From assembly GCA_958296345.1 (NCBI GenBank), contig CATQIJ010000013.1, forward strand, positions 496,001 through 560,000: DNA of 64,000 nucleotides, in the 5' to 3' direction. The position numbers and the translations under genes were made by a program. Origin of the DNA: an uncultured Rhizobiaceae bacterium (GTDB taxonomy: Bacteria > Pseudomonadota > Alphaproteobacteria > Rhizobiales > Rhizobiaceae). Every line of letters begins with the position of its first letter. Within the stretch, counting starts at the first letter, position 1. Of the stretch, positions 8,631 to 18,198 are shown in pieces. The notes beneath the pieces were generated by a model. It searched no databases. It had not been told where the DNA came from and worked only from the letters and a program-made list of their open reading frames with translations.

Positions 8631-9935
8631 TTATTCTGAGAGCGCTTCAATTGAATTTCTTGGCCATTTAACCATAACAGAAGCTCCTCCAAGTTTAGAT
8701 TTCAAATTATTTTTAAAATCTAAAGTGGCGCCGCTGCGCTCTAGAAGCGTTTTTGCAATAAATAACCCAAGCCCCAGCCCACCGCTTTGCGTGGAACGTG
8801 ATCGTCTCGTCACAAATGGTTCGCCAATTCTAGCAAGCACTTCATCATCAAAACCACGGCCATCATCGATCACTTCTACCCAAATGTTATCATCATCCCA
8901 ATTCGTTTCCAGCTCGACCTTTTCTTCAGCATAATCAACAGCGTTTTCAACAATATTACCAAGTCCATAGAGAATTCCCGGATTCCTAAGGCAATCTGGA
9001 ACGCGCCTTCCACTTGGTTTTTTAATTTCAATAGTAACGCCGAAATTACGGTGCGGTTCTGATATCTCTTCTAAGAAAGCTGCAAAAGGCATTGTACCAA
9101 TGTGTCGATCTCCCTCAGTTGAAAGCGATGTTAGTTTTTGAAGAATTTCACGGCATCGTTCAGCCTGACTTCTAAGAAGTTTTGCATCTTCAAATAATGC
9201 TGATCCATTTTCTAACTCACGCGTCATTTCTTTTGAGACAAGTGCAATTGTTGCTAGTGGAGTGCCAAGTTCATGGGCCGCGGCAGCAGCTAAGCCATCT
9301 AAATTTGATAAGTGTTGCTCGCGCTGGAGAACTAGCTCCGTTGCCGTTAGTGCATCAGATAATTTTCGGGCTTCGTCAGCAATACGAAATGCATAAATAG
9401 CTGTAAAAGAGAGGCTTGAAATAATAGCAAACCACATTCCGCCGATATAAATATTTGGTAATTTTAGCGATACCCCTTCAAGCCAGGGTAGTGGCAAATA
9501 GAAAAAAGCAAGGAGTGTCGCGCAACCTATCCCTAAAATACCCAAGAATAATGTGTAGCTGATTGAAAGTGCTGTTGCAGAAATTACCACGGGAACGAGT
9601 AATAAAAAAGAGAATGGATTTTGCAAACCACCGGTTAGAAATAATAATGCGGCTAGTTGGATGATATCATAGGCAAGGAGTGTTGTTGAGGCTTTTGAAG
9701 ATAGCCTATGGTTACTTGGATACCTGAACTTAAGAAATAAATTTACAAAAATTGAAACTGCAATAAGCGCAAAACAAAAAGCTGGTTCAAAACTAAAGCT
9801 AAGTAAAAGCCATACAGAAAGTACAGCGCTTGATTGGCCGATGACGGCCAACCATCTAATATTGATTAAGGTCTTAAGCCGCAGATTGTGACTTGGGCCT
9901 CTTTGATTTACTTCCGTAAGTTCTGCAAGCGCCAA
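8631..9935 (-). CDS. actS: Redox sensor histidine kinase ActS/RegB
   Basis: Membrane sensor kinase that responds to the ubiquinone pool. It has six predicted membrane helices (about residues 25-185) and the ubiquinone-binding heptapeptide GGLQNPF (102-108). The H-box is AAAAHELGTPLAT with phosphorylated His221. The redox-active cysteine of the RegB dimer interface is present as Cys261 (ERCREIL). The ATP-binding motifs are the N-box with Asn331, DDGRGF (357-362) and GGLGLGLF (385-392). It lies 79 bases upstream of actR on the same strand, the normal actSR order. Every RegB hallmark is intact, in contrast to the damaged actR. Confidence 0.95.
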   Translation of the reverse strand: MALAELTEVNQRGPSHNLRLKTLINIRWLAVIGQSSAVLSVWLLLSFSFEPAFCFALIAVSIFVNLFLKFRYPSNHRLSSKASTTLLAYDIIQLAALLFLTGGLQNPFSFLLLVPVVISATALSISYTLFLGILGIGCATLLAFFYLPLPWLEGVSLKLPNIYIGGMWFAIISSLSFTAIYAFRIADEARKLSDALTATELVLQREQHLSNLDGLAAAAAHELGTPLATIALVSKEMTRELENGSALFEDAKLLRSQAERCREILQKLTSLSTEGDRHIGTMPFAAFLEEISEPHRNFGVTIEIKKPSGRRVPDCLRNPGILYGLGNIVENAVDYAEEKVELETNWDDDNIWVEVIDDGRGFDDEVLARIGEPFVTRRSRSTQSGGLGLGLFIAKTLLERSGATLDFKNNLKSKLGGASVMVKWPRNSIEALSE

Positions 9936-9962
9936 TGGCTGCTCCTTACTTAATCTTGAAAG

Positions 9963-10958
9963 CTATGACAACATATCAACGATAACACGTCCACGTACTT
10001 TACCATCTACAATGTCCGTTGCTGTTTGAATAATATCATCAAAGCCGATTTCAGTGGTAAGCGCTTGAAGTTTACTCATATCAAGATCTGTTGCAATTCG
10101 GCTCCAAGCTTCTTTGCGAAGCTCTTTTGAAGCCATCACTGAATCTACACCCAATAAGGCTACTCCTCGAAGAATAAACGGCATTACAGTTGCTGGTAGA
10201 TCAAACCCTTGCGCCAAACCACATGCTGCAACTGCACCACCATAATTTGTTTGTGCAAGTAAATTTGCAAGAGTGTGTGAACCCACAGCATCTACACCAC
10301 CAGCCCAGCGCTCTTTACCCAATGGACGACCAACTTCTGAAAGTTCGGCGCGGTCAATAATTTCGTTTGCACCAAGTTCTTTGAGGAAGTCGCTTTCATC
10401 AACACGGCCTGTTGAAGCAATGACGTGGTAACCTAGCTTAGATAAAATCGAAATTGCAACTGAACCAACGCCGCCATTTGCACCCGTTACAACAATTGGA
10501 CCGGAAGCAGGTGTAATTCCATAGCGCTCAAGCGCCATGACGCAAAGCATAGCGGTGTAACCAGCAGTACCAACGCCCATAGCTTGCTTAGGCTCAATAC
10601 CTTCCGGCAAAGCAATTAGCCAGTCTGATTTTAAACGAGCACGCTGAGCATATCCACCCCAATGTACTTCACCAACACCAAAACCATTTAGAAGAACTTT
10701 ATCGCCAGCATTAAATTCAGAAGAAGCTGATTCAAGTACTGTTCCTACAAGATCAATACCTGGAACCATTGGCCAGTGACGAACAACTGGGCTTTTGCCT
10801 GTAATCGCAAGGCCATCTTTATAGTTTACAGTTGTTGCTTCAACGGCAACCGTTACATCACCATCCATAAGATCGTCATTGGTAAGTTCTACCACATTGA
10901 CTGATTGTTTCTTTTCTTCATCACGAGAAACCTGAATTGCTTTGAATGTATCAGTCAT
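9963..10958 (-). CDS. acuI: MDR oxidoreductase, acryloyl-CoA reductase type (AcuI/YhdH)
   Basis: Zinc-free medium-chain dehydrogenase/reductase of the AcuI/YhdH subgroup. Characterised members reduce acryloyl-CoA to propionyl-CoA with NADPH, a step in DMSP and 3-hydroxypropionate metabolism. The GroES-like N-terminal domain contains TTVNYKDGLA and the Rossmann domain contains VVTGANGGVGSVA (about 157-169). The length, 331 residues, is normal. No DMSP lyase or demethylase is nearby, so it may be the general detoxification form; the symbol is a subgroup assignment. The start lies one base from the lspA stop across the shared junction, so the two are probably expressed together with the actSR region separate. 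Confidence 0.85.
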   Translation of the reverse strand: MTDTFKAIQVSRDEEKKQSVNVVELTNDDLMDGDVTVAVEATTVNYKDGLAITGKSPVVRHWPMVPGIDLVGTVLESASSEFNAGDKVLLNGFGVGEVHWGGYAQRARLKSDWLIALPEGIEPKQAMGVGTAGYTAMLCVMALERYGITPASGPIVVTGANGGVGSVAISILSKLGYHVIASTGRVDESDFLKELGANEIIDRAELSEVGRPLGKERWAGGVDAVGSHTLANLLAQTNYGGAVAACGLAQGFDLPATVMPFILRGVALLGVDSVMASKELRKEAWSRIATDLDMSKLQALTTEIGFDDIIQTATDIVDGKVRGRVIVDMLS

Positions 10959-10959
10959 C

Positions 10960-11457
10960 TTAAATTTCCTTATCTAACTTTTTTGTCTCTTTACGTGCTC
11001 TTTGCCAAATTAGAATCTCATCGAGAATAATTGCCATTGCACCAATTGTAATGAATGTATCTGCCAAGTTAAAAACTGCAAACCTAAAATCTAAGCTATC
11101 AATGTGAAATAAAATCATATCAACAACCTTACCAAGCCAAGCACGATCAATGAGATTACCAAACGCACCCCCTATCACACAAGCATAACCAACTTCTGAT
11201 AGGAACCGATTAGCCTCAAGCCCCTTCCAGAGCCATATTACAAAACTAATAACACAGACTGTCATAACGACTAATGGCCAATGACCAAGCCCATCCAACC
11301 ATGAAAATGCTACGCCGTAGTTATAAGTCCTGAAAAGACTAAAGAAGGGAATGACTTCAACTTGCTGTTGCAAAGGTAACCTTGTCTCTACCATCCATTT
11401 GGATAATTGGTCGATCATTACCAAAAGCACAATAAGAAGCGTCCAATAGATTCGCAT
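10960..11457 (-). CDS. lspA: Prolipoprotein signal peptidase II
   Basis: Inner-membrane aspartyl protease that removes signal peptides from diacylated prolipoproteins. Four membrane helices are visible. The conserved motifs GGAFGNLIDR (97-106) and FNLADTFITIG contain the catalytic pair Asp113 and Asp133, matching E. coli Asp114 and Asp141. The length is 165 residues. Its substrates should include the lipobox proteins in this window (the L,D-transpeptidase and LptE). It lies six bases downstream of the TrmH-type gene and is probably co-transcribed with it. Confidence 0.96.
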   Translation of the reverse strand: MRIYWTLLIVLLVMIDQLSKWMVETRLPLQQQVEVIPFFSLFRTYNYGVAFSWLDGLGHWPLVVMTVCVISFVIWLWKGLEANRFLSEVGYACVIGGAFGNLIDRAWLGKVVDMILFHIDSLDFRFAVFNLADTFITIGAMAIILDEILIWQRARKETKKLDKEI

Positions 11458-11463
11458 AAAACT

Positions 11464-12306
11464 CTAACCTTCCAATGAGGGTAGCTTCTTACCCATATGG
11501 AAAAGCATAACGCCTGTAGCAATTGCGAGATTAAGTGAATCTGCCGCACCGTGCATTGGAATTAACGCTAGCTTATCACAGGTTGCTGCCAAATCTTCGG
11601 GTAGACCTTGCTGCTCATTACCCATTAAAAGCAAAATAGGTTCGCTTTTATAATCTATCGTTCTAAAATCTGTAGCGCCCTCAAGATGCGTGCCAACCAC
11701 TAAGCCTTCCCATGAAATGCGCCATTTCAAAAATTCTGTCTCATCCATACGTACAAGGGGCACATTAAAAATTGACCCCATGCTGGCTCGCGTTGCTTCT
11801 AGCGAAAAAGGGTCGGTTGTTTCGCCTACAAGAATAATACCTTCAGCTCCTGCAGAATCTGCTGTGCGGATAATCGTTCCTAAATTTCCAGGATCGCGCA
11901 CCCGGTCAAGCGCTATCCATACGCTTGATGGGTTTGTAATTTTTTCAGGTACTCGCTTCCAATGTTGACGCATAACACCAACTACCATTTGTGGATTATC
12001 GCGGCGGGTAATTGAAGAAAGAACTTTCTCGTTCACTTCCAATATATCTGCGCCTGCTACCCGTAATTTTGCAGCAAGCTCTGCCACTTGCACACTATCA
12101 TTGGTTGTCGCTGCATAAATCAGCGTTTCAATTTCCCAGCCATTTTCAAAAGCATCGCGAACAAGCTTCATACCTTCTACAAGAAATGTTCCATCCTGAT
12201 CACGGTTCTTTTTTTGAGCTAGCGCTTTAATTGATTTAATACGAGGGTTAGAAACAGCAGTAATTTCAAAAATTCTACCTGGCCGTATTTGTTGATTATC
12301 AGACAT
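11464..12306 (-). CDS. TrmH/SpoU-family RNA 2'-O-methyltransferase
   Basis: SPOUT-class SAM-dependent enzyme that methylates ribose 2'-OH in rRNA or tRNA. An N-terminal SpoU substrate-binding domain (ITAVSNPRIKSIKALAQKKN) precedes the knotted catalytic domain. Its three motifs are RVRDPGNLGTIIRTADSAG, LLMGNEQQGLPEDL and SLNLAIATGVMLFHM. Resemblance is to RlmB-like proteins, but the target base cannot be fixed from sequence. ATG 12306 is chosen because it overlaps the upstream methyltransferase stop as TAATG, suggesting translational coupling; an in-frame ATG at 12318 is possible. Confidence 0.9.
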   Translation of the reverse strand: MSDNQQIRPGRIFEITAVSNPRIKSIKALAQKKNRDQDGTFLVEGMKLVRDAFENGWEIETLIYAATTNDSVQVAELAAKLRVAGADILEVNEKVLSSITRRDNPQMVVGVMRQHWKRVPEKITNPSSVWIALDRVRDPGNLGTIIRTADSAGAEGIILVGETTDPFSLEATRASMGSIFNVPLVRMDETEFLKWRISWEGLVVGTHLEGATDFRTIDYKSEPILLLMGNEQQGLPEDLAATCDKLALIPMHGAADSLNLAIATGVMLFHMGKKLPSLEG

Positions 12307-13304
12307 TAAGCCACCCACCTACTGAACATAGAAGTTGATAATCGTCGATCACTTTTTTCTGTCCTTAATACAAGCTCACCAGACTGAAGCTCGCCACTAC
12401 AATCGCCAAATTTCTCCTGCATAATTTCATGCATGGCATAAAAAGATGCTCGGATTGCATAGGCTGTAAGGACAACGAAAGATGATTTTTCATTAGTGAT
12501 TCCACGCACCAAATCTAGCATATGCGGCAAGTCATCAAATAGCTGCCAAACCTCACCTTTTGGGCCTCGGCCATAAGCAGGTGGATCTAGCAAGATGCCA
12601 TCATAAGTATTACCGCGCCTTACTTCGCGTTCACAAAACCGAACCGCGTCTTCGCAAATCCAACGGATCGGCTTATCCCCTAAGTCAGCATCGTCTTGAT
12701 TTTCACGTGCCCATACGATTGCTCGCTTAGAGGCATCGACGTGGGTTACATGGGCACCGGCTTTTGCAGCCACTAAAGATGCAAGTCCTGTGTATCCAAA
12801 CAAATTTAAAACTTTAAATTCTTTACCTTGCGATACGCGGGCTTTAATTTTTTCTTCCATAAACTTCCAATGGACAGCTTGTTCTGGAAAAACTCCCACA
12901 TGGCGAAATGAAGTAAATCTACCTAGGTAATTAATGCCGTCCCAACTTAATGACCAAGTATCTGGCAATTGCTTTTTTGGAAAAGCCCAACGACCTGCGC
13001 CTTCTTCTGTCGTATCACCCGTGAATATAGCATCGACATCTTTCCATTCAGCAGGTGAGCGCTGAGGTTGCCATATGGCTTGCGCTTCTGGGCGAATTAT
13101 TTTGAGTTTTCCATAACGTTCAAGTTTTAAACCGTTACCACTATCGAGCAATGCGTAATCATTATTTGGCAAGTTTTCCAAAACAACAGGACACACATCC
13201 TTCAACCGCTTACGAGAGATAAATGCAGGTTTTGCTTTTTGCACTATCTTCCCATTTGAGGGATCAGTTTCTTGCTTTTTCTGTTTATGCTCAGGCTTTG
13301 TCAA
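12306..13304 (-). CDS. Class I SAM-dependent methyltransferase, RlmI/RlmK-like
   Basis: Probable 23S rRNA methyltransferase of the COG1092-like group. The Rossmann fold is clear: VLNLFGYTGLASLVAAKAGA is the SAM-binding motif, THVDASKRAIVWAREN the acidic loop, and ILLDPPAYGRGPKGEVW the catalytic D-P-P-x-Y motif. The N-terminal third is less conserved and shows no obvious PUA domain. There are 332 residues. It is coupled to the following TrmH-type gene through TAATG. The exact rRNA position modified is not deducible. Confidence 0.85.
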   Translation of the reverse strand: MTKPEHKQKKQETDPSNGKIVQKAKPAFISRKRLKDVCPVVLENLPNNDYALLDSGNGLKLERYGKLKIIRPEAQAIWQPQRSPAEWKDVDAIFTGDTTEEGAGRWAFPKKQLPDTWSLSWDGINYLGRFTSFRHVGVFPEQAVHWKFMEEKIKARVSQGKEFKVLNLFGYTGLASLVAAKAGAHVTHVDASKRAIVWARENQDDADLGDKPIRWICEDAVRFCEREVRRGNTYDGILLDPPAYGRGPKGEVWQLFDDLPHMLDLVRGITNEKSSFVVLTAYAIRASFYAMHEIMQEKFGDCSGELQSGELVLRTEKSDRRLSTSMFSRWVA

Positions 13305-13438
13305 ACTCTAAATACTCCAAAAGATTTAAGGCTTACTTACCTATGGTAATCTTGGTTTTAATCGTATAAAACTGGGATAGCAGATGCAAGTGATATGCGA
13401 AAGCCTATTCCTGCTTTGAATTATATAGGGAGAACATC

Positions 13439-13540
13439 ATGAACGAAGTTGTAGAATATAAAGACAACGCCTGGTCAGTATTTTTCTGGGGTTTGATTAT
13501 TTGTCTAGTGCTAGCATTTATAGTTTACCTAATCGGCTAA
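13439..13540 (+). CDS. Predicted 33-residue single-pass membrane miniprotein
   Basis: A short ORF, MNEVVEYKDNAW followed by a hydrophobic helix of about 20 residues (SVFFWGLIICLVLAFIVYLI) and a stop after Gly33. It is preceded by AGGGAGA seven to twelve bases before the ATG, the best Shine-Dalgarno in the vicinity. The stop overlaps the 3' end of the convergent peptidase gene by four bases, as in other convergent pairs here. The composition (acidic N-terminus, Trp at the interface, one helix) is that of small membrane regulators. It lies alone between two minus-strand genes. Function unknown; expression not demonstrated. Confidence 0.55.
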   Translation: MNEVVEYKDNAWSVFFWGLIICLVLAFIVYLIG

Positions 13541-14280
13541 ACGCTGACCGCATGAAGCTTCGCCCCATGGGTGCGAAGCCAGCCTTTTTGAATATCAGTA
13601 TCTGGGCAAAGCTCTTTAGTTAGTTTCCAAAAGCGATCAGAGTGATTCATCTCTTTTAAATGTGCTACTTCATGCGCTGCTAGGTAGTTTAAAACTTCAG
13701 GTGGTGCCATAATTATGCGCCATGAAAAAGATAGTGTTCTTGTTGAGGAACATGATCCCCAACGACTGGTTGTATCTGTAATTCGAATTTGCTTTGGTCT
13801 TATTCCAATTGTGGTTGCATGGATGTTTACAACCGTATCAAACTCCTTGCGTGCTTCCCGCTTCATGAACGAAACTAACTTACGACTTGAGGTTGATGCC
13901 TCCCCTGGAACAAGTAAAATTGGTTGATTATTTTCAACCTTTGCTTGGACAAGACCTCGTAAACTACCACTTGAGACAATCGTATGCTCAATGCCTTTAA
14001 ACGGAATTGTTTCGCCGTGTGTTAGCTCTACCCGTTTGGGTAATCTTGCAATTCTTGTTGCTGCCCAATTCCGATTACGACTAACAAACTCTTCAATTTC
14101 ATCATCACTTACATGGCTTGGCGCTGTTACTTTTAAGCCGTCACCTGCAGGAAATAACCTTAGCGTGAGACGTTTGGCTCGATCGTTTTCAACTACTTCA
14201 ACAGGCAGCAGCAGTCCGTCGATTTCTATTTCGAAATCTCGATCTCGCTTTTGTAGCTGTCTGAAAAAAGAAAATACCAT
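13537..14280 (-). CDS. YgjP-like M48/DUF45 zinc metallopeptidase
   Basis: Putative zinc-dependent peptidase of the YgjP/SprT-like group. The zinc motif HEVAHLKEMNHSDRFW has the two metal histidines, the catalytic Glu and the downstream His. It is preceded by TTSRWGSCSSTRTLSFSWRI, the other family hallmark. The length is 247 residues, with no signal peptide, so it is cytoplasmic. Substrate unknown. The 3' end overlaps the small membrane ORF by four bases. Confidence 0.85.
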   Translation of the reverse strand: MVFSFFRQLQKRDRDFEIEIDGLLLPVEVVENDRAKRLTLRLFPAGDGLKVTAPSHVSDDEIEEFVSRNRNWAATRIARLPKRVELTHGETIPFKGIEHTIVSSGSLRGLVQAKVENNQPILLVPGEASTSSRKLVSFMKREARKEFDTVVNIHATTIGIRPKQIRITDTTSRWGSCSSTRTLSFSWRIIMAPPEVLNYLAAHEVAHLKEMNHSDRFWKLTKELCPDTDIQKGWLRTHGAKLHAVSV

Positions 14281-14409
14281 GAAGCTATATTAGATGATTC
14301 TACTTTTATTGCGAAAACAAAAATGGAGCTTATCGGGTTTCCTTATCTTCTCATGCCTGAGAAGGGAAAGCTTTTAAACTCCATCAAAGTGTATGTTTAT
14401 TTGAATGAC

Positions 14410-14847
14410 TTAAGTGTCAATAATATCGCCGCCAGATTTTTTTGACCGTGGTGCTGGCTTGCGCTTGCGTGATTTTAGAAAAATATCGAACTCTTCTTTA
14501 TCTCTCGCCCGGCGAAGATCGCGTTGATATTCATCAAACTCAGCGCGCATTTCGTCCATTTTTCTACGCTCTTCTTCAACTCTTTTGAATTCTGCCTCAC
14601 GCCACTCATCAAAAGCAACATTACCTGATCTAGGGTGAAAAGGTTCATTTTTTGATGTGGCTGATTTGAATGTATCTGCAACCTTATCAGTTGCGCGATT
14701 TACATCGCGCTTAAAAACCTCAAGACGATCACCCCAAATAATGTATGCAATCATAGCCAAACCTAAAGGCCAAGCGATCATAAAGCCAATTACCATCATC
14801 GCAATTGTAACAGGTGTCCAAGCCGGACGGATCATTGAATTTGTCAT
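14410..14847 (-). CDS. DUF2852 family membrane protein
   Basis: A 145-residue protein from ATG 14847, which is preceded by AGGGA; a longer frame from 14889 has no such site. Residues about 8-36 form one or two membrane helices (WTPVTIAMMVIGFMIAWPLG). The rest is a charged, largely coiled-coil-forming cytoplasmic tail rich in Arg, Glu and Lys. This DUF2852 architecture is common in Hyphomicrobiales beside pyrF. Function unknown. Confidence 0.82.
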   Translation of the reverse strand: MTNSMIRPAWTPVTIAMMVIGFMIAWPLGLAMIAYIIWGDRLEVFKRDVNRATDKVADTFKSATSKNEPFHPRSGNVAFDEWREAEFKRVEEERRKMDEMRAEFDEYQRDLRRARDKEEFDIFLKSRKRKPAPRSKKSGGDIIDT

Positions 14848-14958
14848 GTAAAAATCCCTGAAATCTGCAGGTTCACCCCAATGGCACAACCTTAGTTGAC
14901 CTTAAGTTAGGTATTAAAATGGCTGAATTCAAGGGTTTTGGCTAAGATTACCAAATCT

Positions 14959-15651
14959 TCACAAAGCAGAAGCGATCTCATCTATTACATTTTGAGCAGC
15001 TGTTTTTGGATCCGCAACCCCTGTAATCGGACGCCCAACCACCAAATGTGTAGACCCCGCGAGAATTGCATCTGCTGGTGTCATAATTCTTTTTTGATCG
15101 CCAACATCTGAACCTGCAGGCCTGATACCGGGTGTTACAATTGCCATTTTTGGGTCGATTATCTTACGGATTTTACTTGATTCTTGAGCGGAAGATACAA
15201 CACCCCCCATACCAATTTGACTGGCTTGTTGAGCACGTCTTAAGACCAAATCTTCTGCTTTATCAGCATAACCTGCATCAGATATATCTGCATCATCCAT
15301 TGATGTCAGAACGGTTACACCCAGTAAACAAAGGTCAGAACCATCTGCGGCCTCTACAGCAGCTTTCATAGCTTTTGGATAGGCGTGAAGGGTTGTCATT
15401 TGAACATCCATTTTCACGATGTTCTCTATTCCTTTTGAAATTGTATTATCAATATCTAGCAACTTCATATCGAGAAAGATTTGCTTCCCCATATCACGTA
15501 ATTCACGGGTAAAATTTAATCCACCAGCAAAGGCTAGTTGATGACCAATTTTATAGAAAGAAACTGTGTCTCCTAAAGTTTCAACTAAATTTTCCGCTGC
15601 CATTACCGTTGGCACATCGAGGGGAACAATTAGACGATCTTTAGGAGTCAT
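14959..15651 (-). CDS. pyrF: Orotidine 5'-phosphate decarboxylase
   Basis: Converts OMP to UMP, the last step of de novo pyrimidine synthesis. The signature [12 protein letters not shown] carries the catalytic D-x-K-x-x-D set (Asp61, Lys63, Asp66). The phosphate-binding end is VTPGIRPAG followed by VVGRPITG. The length, 230 residues, is normal for the family. It starts two bases from the end of the upstream flavin reductase gene, so they form a unit; pmtA, reductase, pyrF downstream of dnaKJ is the order known from rhizobia. Confidence 0.97.
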   Translation of the reverse strand: MTPKDRLIVPLDVPTVMAAENLVETLGDTVSFYKIGHQLAFAGGLNFTRELRDMGKQIFLDMKLLDIDNTISKGIENIVKMDVQMTTLHAYPKAMKAAVEAADGSDLCLLGVTVLTSMDDADISDAGYADKAEDLVLRRAQQASQIGMGGVVSSAQESSKIRKIIDPKMAIVTPGIRPAGSDVGDQKRIMTPADAILAGSTHLVVGRPITGVADPKTAAQNVIDEIASAL

Positions 15652-15653
15652 AT

Positions 15654-16226
15654 TTATACTTTCAAAAGTGCTGCCTTAGTGGCAAGGGATTTTGCTGTGG
15701 CTTTTAAGAAAAGCGCACTGCGTTCGTCAATTAATTTATCCATATCATCAAAAGCTTTGAAGCCATTACCAACAGCTACTTGCTCGCTCACAACTAATGA
15801 ACCAAGGCGCACTAAAATCTCACGTAAATGGTAAAGCATCGCTATGCCGCCCATACCACCTGGAGAACATGCGCCAATGGCAGCTACTTTATCTTTAAAA
15901 GGGGCTGCTTGGTCTGCTGGAACGCGCGTCATCCAGTCGATGGTGTTTTTCATTAATGCCGGTAACGAGCCATTATATTCAGGGCACGTTATGAAATAAC
16001 CATCATGTTCGCTCATTAGTTTGGCAAGTTTAACTGCATTTTCTGGCACACCATCATTTACTTCAAGATCGCCGTTATAAATTGGTAGCGCATAATCTTC
16101 TAATGAGATGCGTGTAACTTCACAATCAAGCTCTGAGAGTTCTCTAATTGCCGCATCAAGCAAGCGCACATTGATAGAACCTGATCGTATTGAACCAGAA
16201 AAGCACAAAATTTTAGGGTTGCTCAT
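15654..16226 (-). CDS. NADPH-dependent FMN reductase family protein
   Basis: Flavodoxin-fold reductase of the NAD(P)H:FMN/quinone group. The FMN phosphate loop is [16 protein letters not shown], followed by [18 protein letters not shown] and [10 protein letters not shown], which line the isoalloxazine site. There are 190 residues from ATG 16226, preferred over the start at 16238 because GGAAAAC lies upstream and homologues begin at this Met. Likely role: quinone, chromate or azo reduction or FMN supply; the substrate is not determinable. Confidence 0.88.
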   Translation of the reverse strand: MSNPKILCFSGSIRSGSINVRLLDAAIRELSELDCEVTRISLEDYALPIYNGDLEVNDGVPENAVKLAKLMSEHDGYFITCPEYNGSLPALMKNTIDWMTRVPADQAAPFKDKVAAIGACSPGGMGGIAMLYHLREILVRLGSLVVSEQVAVGNGFKAFDDMDKLIDERSALFLKATAKSLATKAALLKV

Positions 16227-16264
16227 TATGTTTTCCAAGGAGTTTGAATGAGGTGATGTTACGC

Positions 16265-16870
16265 TTATTGCATATCTCTACGATATACCCAGATACCGGC
16301 TGGGGGAATGTTTCTAAAAATACGATCTGATTTTTCCACGGTAAATTTACCCGGTACAGCTGGTACTGGAGGCTTTGCACCATAAGAAATTTGAATAAAT
16401 GGACCGTTAGGCGCAACTAGCTTCAAGCTTTCATGAATAACATCTTCACGTTGTGACATTGGAATATTAAGAAGCGGTATAGCGCCTATTACGCCTGCAT
16501 AAACCTTATACTCAACATCCTTGAGCGTTTTGCTTAAATCAAAAGCATCTCCGTTTATAAAATTTACATCGGGAATATTTGCAGTAAGGTAATCATAAAA
16601 TTCCTTACTGTATTCAATGCTCACAATCTTATTTGGCTCAACTCCGCGCTTTAAGATCTCTCTTGTTATAACGCCGGTGCCTGGCCCTAGTTCCAAAACA
16701 GGTAAACCTTCTTCAATCGGAAGTAAACTTGCCATATAACGGGCTGCTATTTCTCCCGTAGGCTTAATTGAACCTACAGCACCAGGGCTTTTTATCCAGC
16801 CTTTAATAAATTCAATATCTTCCCTAAACCGGGCAGCAATTTTGTTTGCAGTTAAGTATTGAGGCATCAT
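16265..16870 (-). CDS. pmtA: Phospholipid N-methyltransferase PmtA (rhizobial type)
   Basis: Methylates phosphatidylethanolamine stepwise to phosphatidylcholine using SAM, at the inner membrane. The 201-residue soluble class I methyltransferase has VLELGPGTGVITREIL (58-73) as motif I and VSIEYSKEFYDYL as the acidic loop. The characteristic N-terminal amphipathic helix (ARFREDIEFIKGWIKSP) and IKPTGEIAARYMASL are shared with Sinorhizobium PmtA. Location next to dnaJ also matches Sinorhizobium. Confidence 0.92.
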   Translation of the reverse strand: MMPQYLTANKIAARFREDIEFIKGWIKSPGAVGSIKPTGEIAARYMASLLPIEEGLPVLELGPGTGVITREILKRGVEPNKIVSIEYSKEFYDYLTANIPDVNFINGDAFDLSKTLKDVEYKVYAGVIGAIPLLNIPMSQREDVIHESLKLVAPNGPFIQISYGAKPPVPAVPGKFTVEKSDRIFRNIPPAGIWVYRRDMQ

Positions 16871-16973
16871 TATATCTGTAATCCAATTAAGTTAGGTGGA
16901 AAATATCATACTAAATAGAGATTATTGAGACCTTTAAAAGAAATAGTGAACTAAATATGGCCGAAAGGTTAAA

Positions 16974-18116
16974 TTAATCTCCCAAACCATCAAGAAACCG
17001 TTTCATTCGAGTGAAGAAGCCTGTTGATTCTGGACTATTATCTTCAGATGAAATCTGCTGGAACTCTTCAAGTAATTCACGCTGACGTTTGCTCAAGTTT
17101 TGTGGTGTTTCTGTTACAACTTGAATATACAAATCACCAAGATCACTTGAACGCATAATTGGCATACCTTTGCCGCGTAATCTGAACTGTTTGCCTGTTT
17201 GTGTACCCTCAGGAACTTTTACACGAGACTTCGTGCTATCAAGACAGGCAACTTCAAATTGACCACCCAGTGCTGCAGTTGCCATTGAGATCGGTATCTT
17301 ACAAAAAAGATCCGCTCCATCGCGTTGGAAAAACTCATGGGCACGAATACTCAAGAAAATATATAAATCGCCTGGTGGGCCGCCACGACTACCTGCTTCA
17401 CCTTCGCTACCAAGTCGAATGCGTACACCATCTTCAATACCTGCTGGTATATCAACACTTAAAGTACGCTCTTTTGTAACGCGTCCTTGTCCAGAACAAT
17501 CGTTACACGGGTCAGAAATAACCTCGCCTCGCCCCTGACATTCAGGACATGCTCGTTCGACTGAGAAGAAACCTTGAGAAGCACGTACACGACCAGCGCC
17601 GCCACATGTATTACAAGTTGAAGGTGATGAGCCAGGCTTAGCACCAGAGCCAGAACAGGTTTCACAACCAACGGCTGTTGGCACGCTTATTTCAGCAGAT
17701 TTGCCATTATATGCGTCTTCAAGTGAGACTTCCATATTATAACGAAGATCAGAACCGCGTTCGCGTCCGCCAGAGCGTGCTCCGCCGCCACGACGGCCAG
17801 CACCGCCGCCCATCATCTCGCCAAATATGTCTTCAAAAATATCTGAAAAACCACCTGCACCGCCGCCAAAACCGCCAGCACCACCGCCTTGTTCAAAGGC
17901 TGCGTGACCATATTGGTCGTAGGCCCCGCGTTTTTGAGGGTCTTTTAAAACTTCATAAGCTTCATTTATTTCTTTGAACTTTGCTTCAGCGCCAGCATCA
18001 TCAGGATTGCGATCCGGATGATGTTTCATAGCCTTTTTACGAAAAGCGCTTTTCAGCTCTTTCCCGTCGGCGTTTTTTGACACGCCTAGTAGCTCATAAT
18101 AATCAGCCTTGGACAT
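16974..18116 (-). CDS. dnaJ: Chaperone protein DnaJ
   Basis: Hsp40 co-chaperone that delivers clients to DnaK and stimulates its ATPase. The J domain occupies residues 1-70 with HPD at 33-35, followed by a long Gly/Phe-rich region (about 74-120). The zinc domain holds four C-x-x-C repeats (Cys151/154, 168/171, 190/193, 204/207), and then come the C-terminal substrate domains. The length, 380 residues, is typical. It lies 82 bases downstream of dnaK with a terminator-like hairpin in between, which would lower dnaJ relative to dnaK expression. Confidence 0.98.
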   Translation of the reverse strand: MSKADYYELLGVSKNADGKELKSAFRKKAMKHHPDRNPDDAGAEAKFKEINEAYEVLKDPQKRGAYDQYGHAAFEQGGGAGGFGGGAGGFSDIFEDIFGEMMGGGAGRRGGGARSGGRERGSDLRYNMEVSLEDAYNGKSAEISVPTAVGCETCSGSGAKPGSSPSTCNTCGGAGRVRASQGFFSVERACPECQGRGEVISDPCNDCSGQGRVTKERTLSVDIPAGIEDGVRIRLGSEGEAGSRGGPPGDLYIFLSIRAHEFFQRDGADLFCKIPISMATAALGGQFEVACLDSTKSRVKVPEGTQTGKQFRLRGKGMPIMRSSDLGDLYIQVVTETPQNLSKRQRELLEEFQQISSEDNSPESTGFFTRMKRFLDGLGD

Positions 18117-18138
18117 TTGGAGCCGATCCTATCTTTAC

Positions 18139-18180
18139 AAAAAAGCCTTCGGCGCACAAATTTTCGTGCACGCCAAAGGC
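18139..18180 (-). terminator. Terminator-like hairpin between dnaK and dnaJ (attenuator)
   Basis: On the minus strand GCCTTTGGCGTGCAC pairs imperfectly with GTGCGCCGAAGGC around an AAAATTT loop and is followed directly by six T. It has the form of an intrinsic terminator inside the dnaKJ operon, after dnaK and before dnaJ, so it probably allows partial read-through. Confidence 0.75.
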
Positions 18181-18198
18181 ATATTGATACAACCGAAC

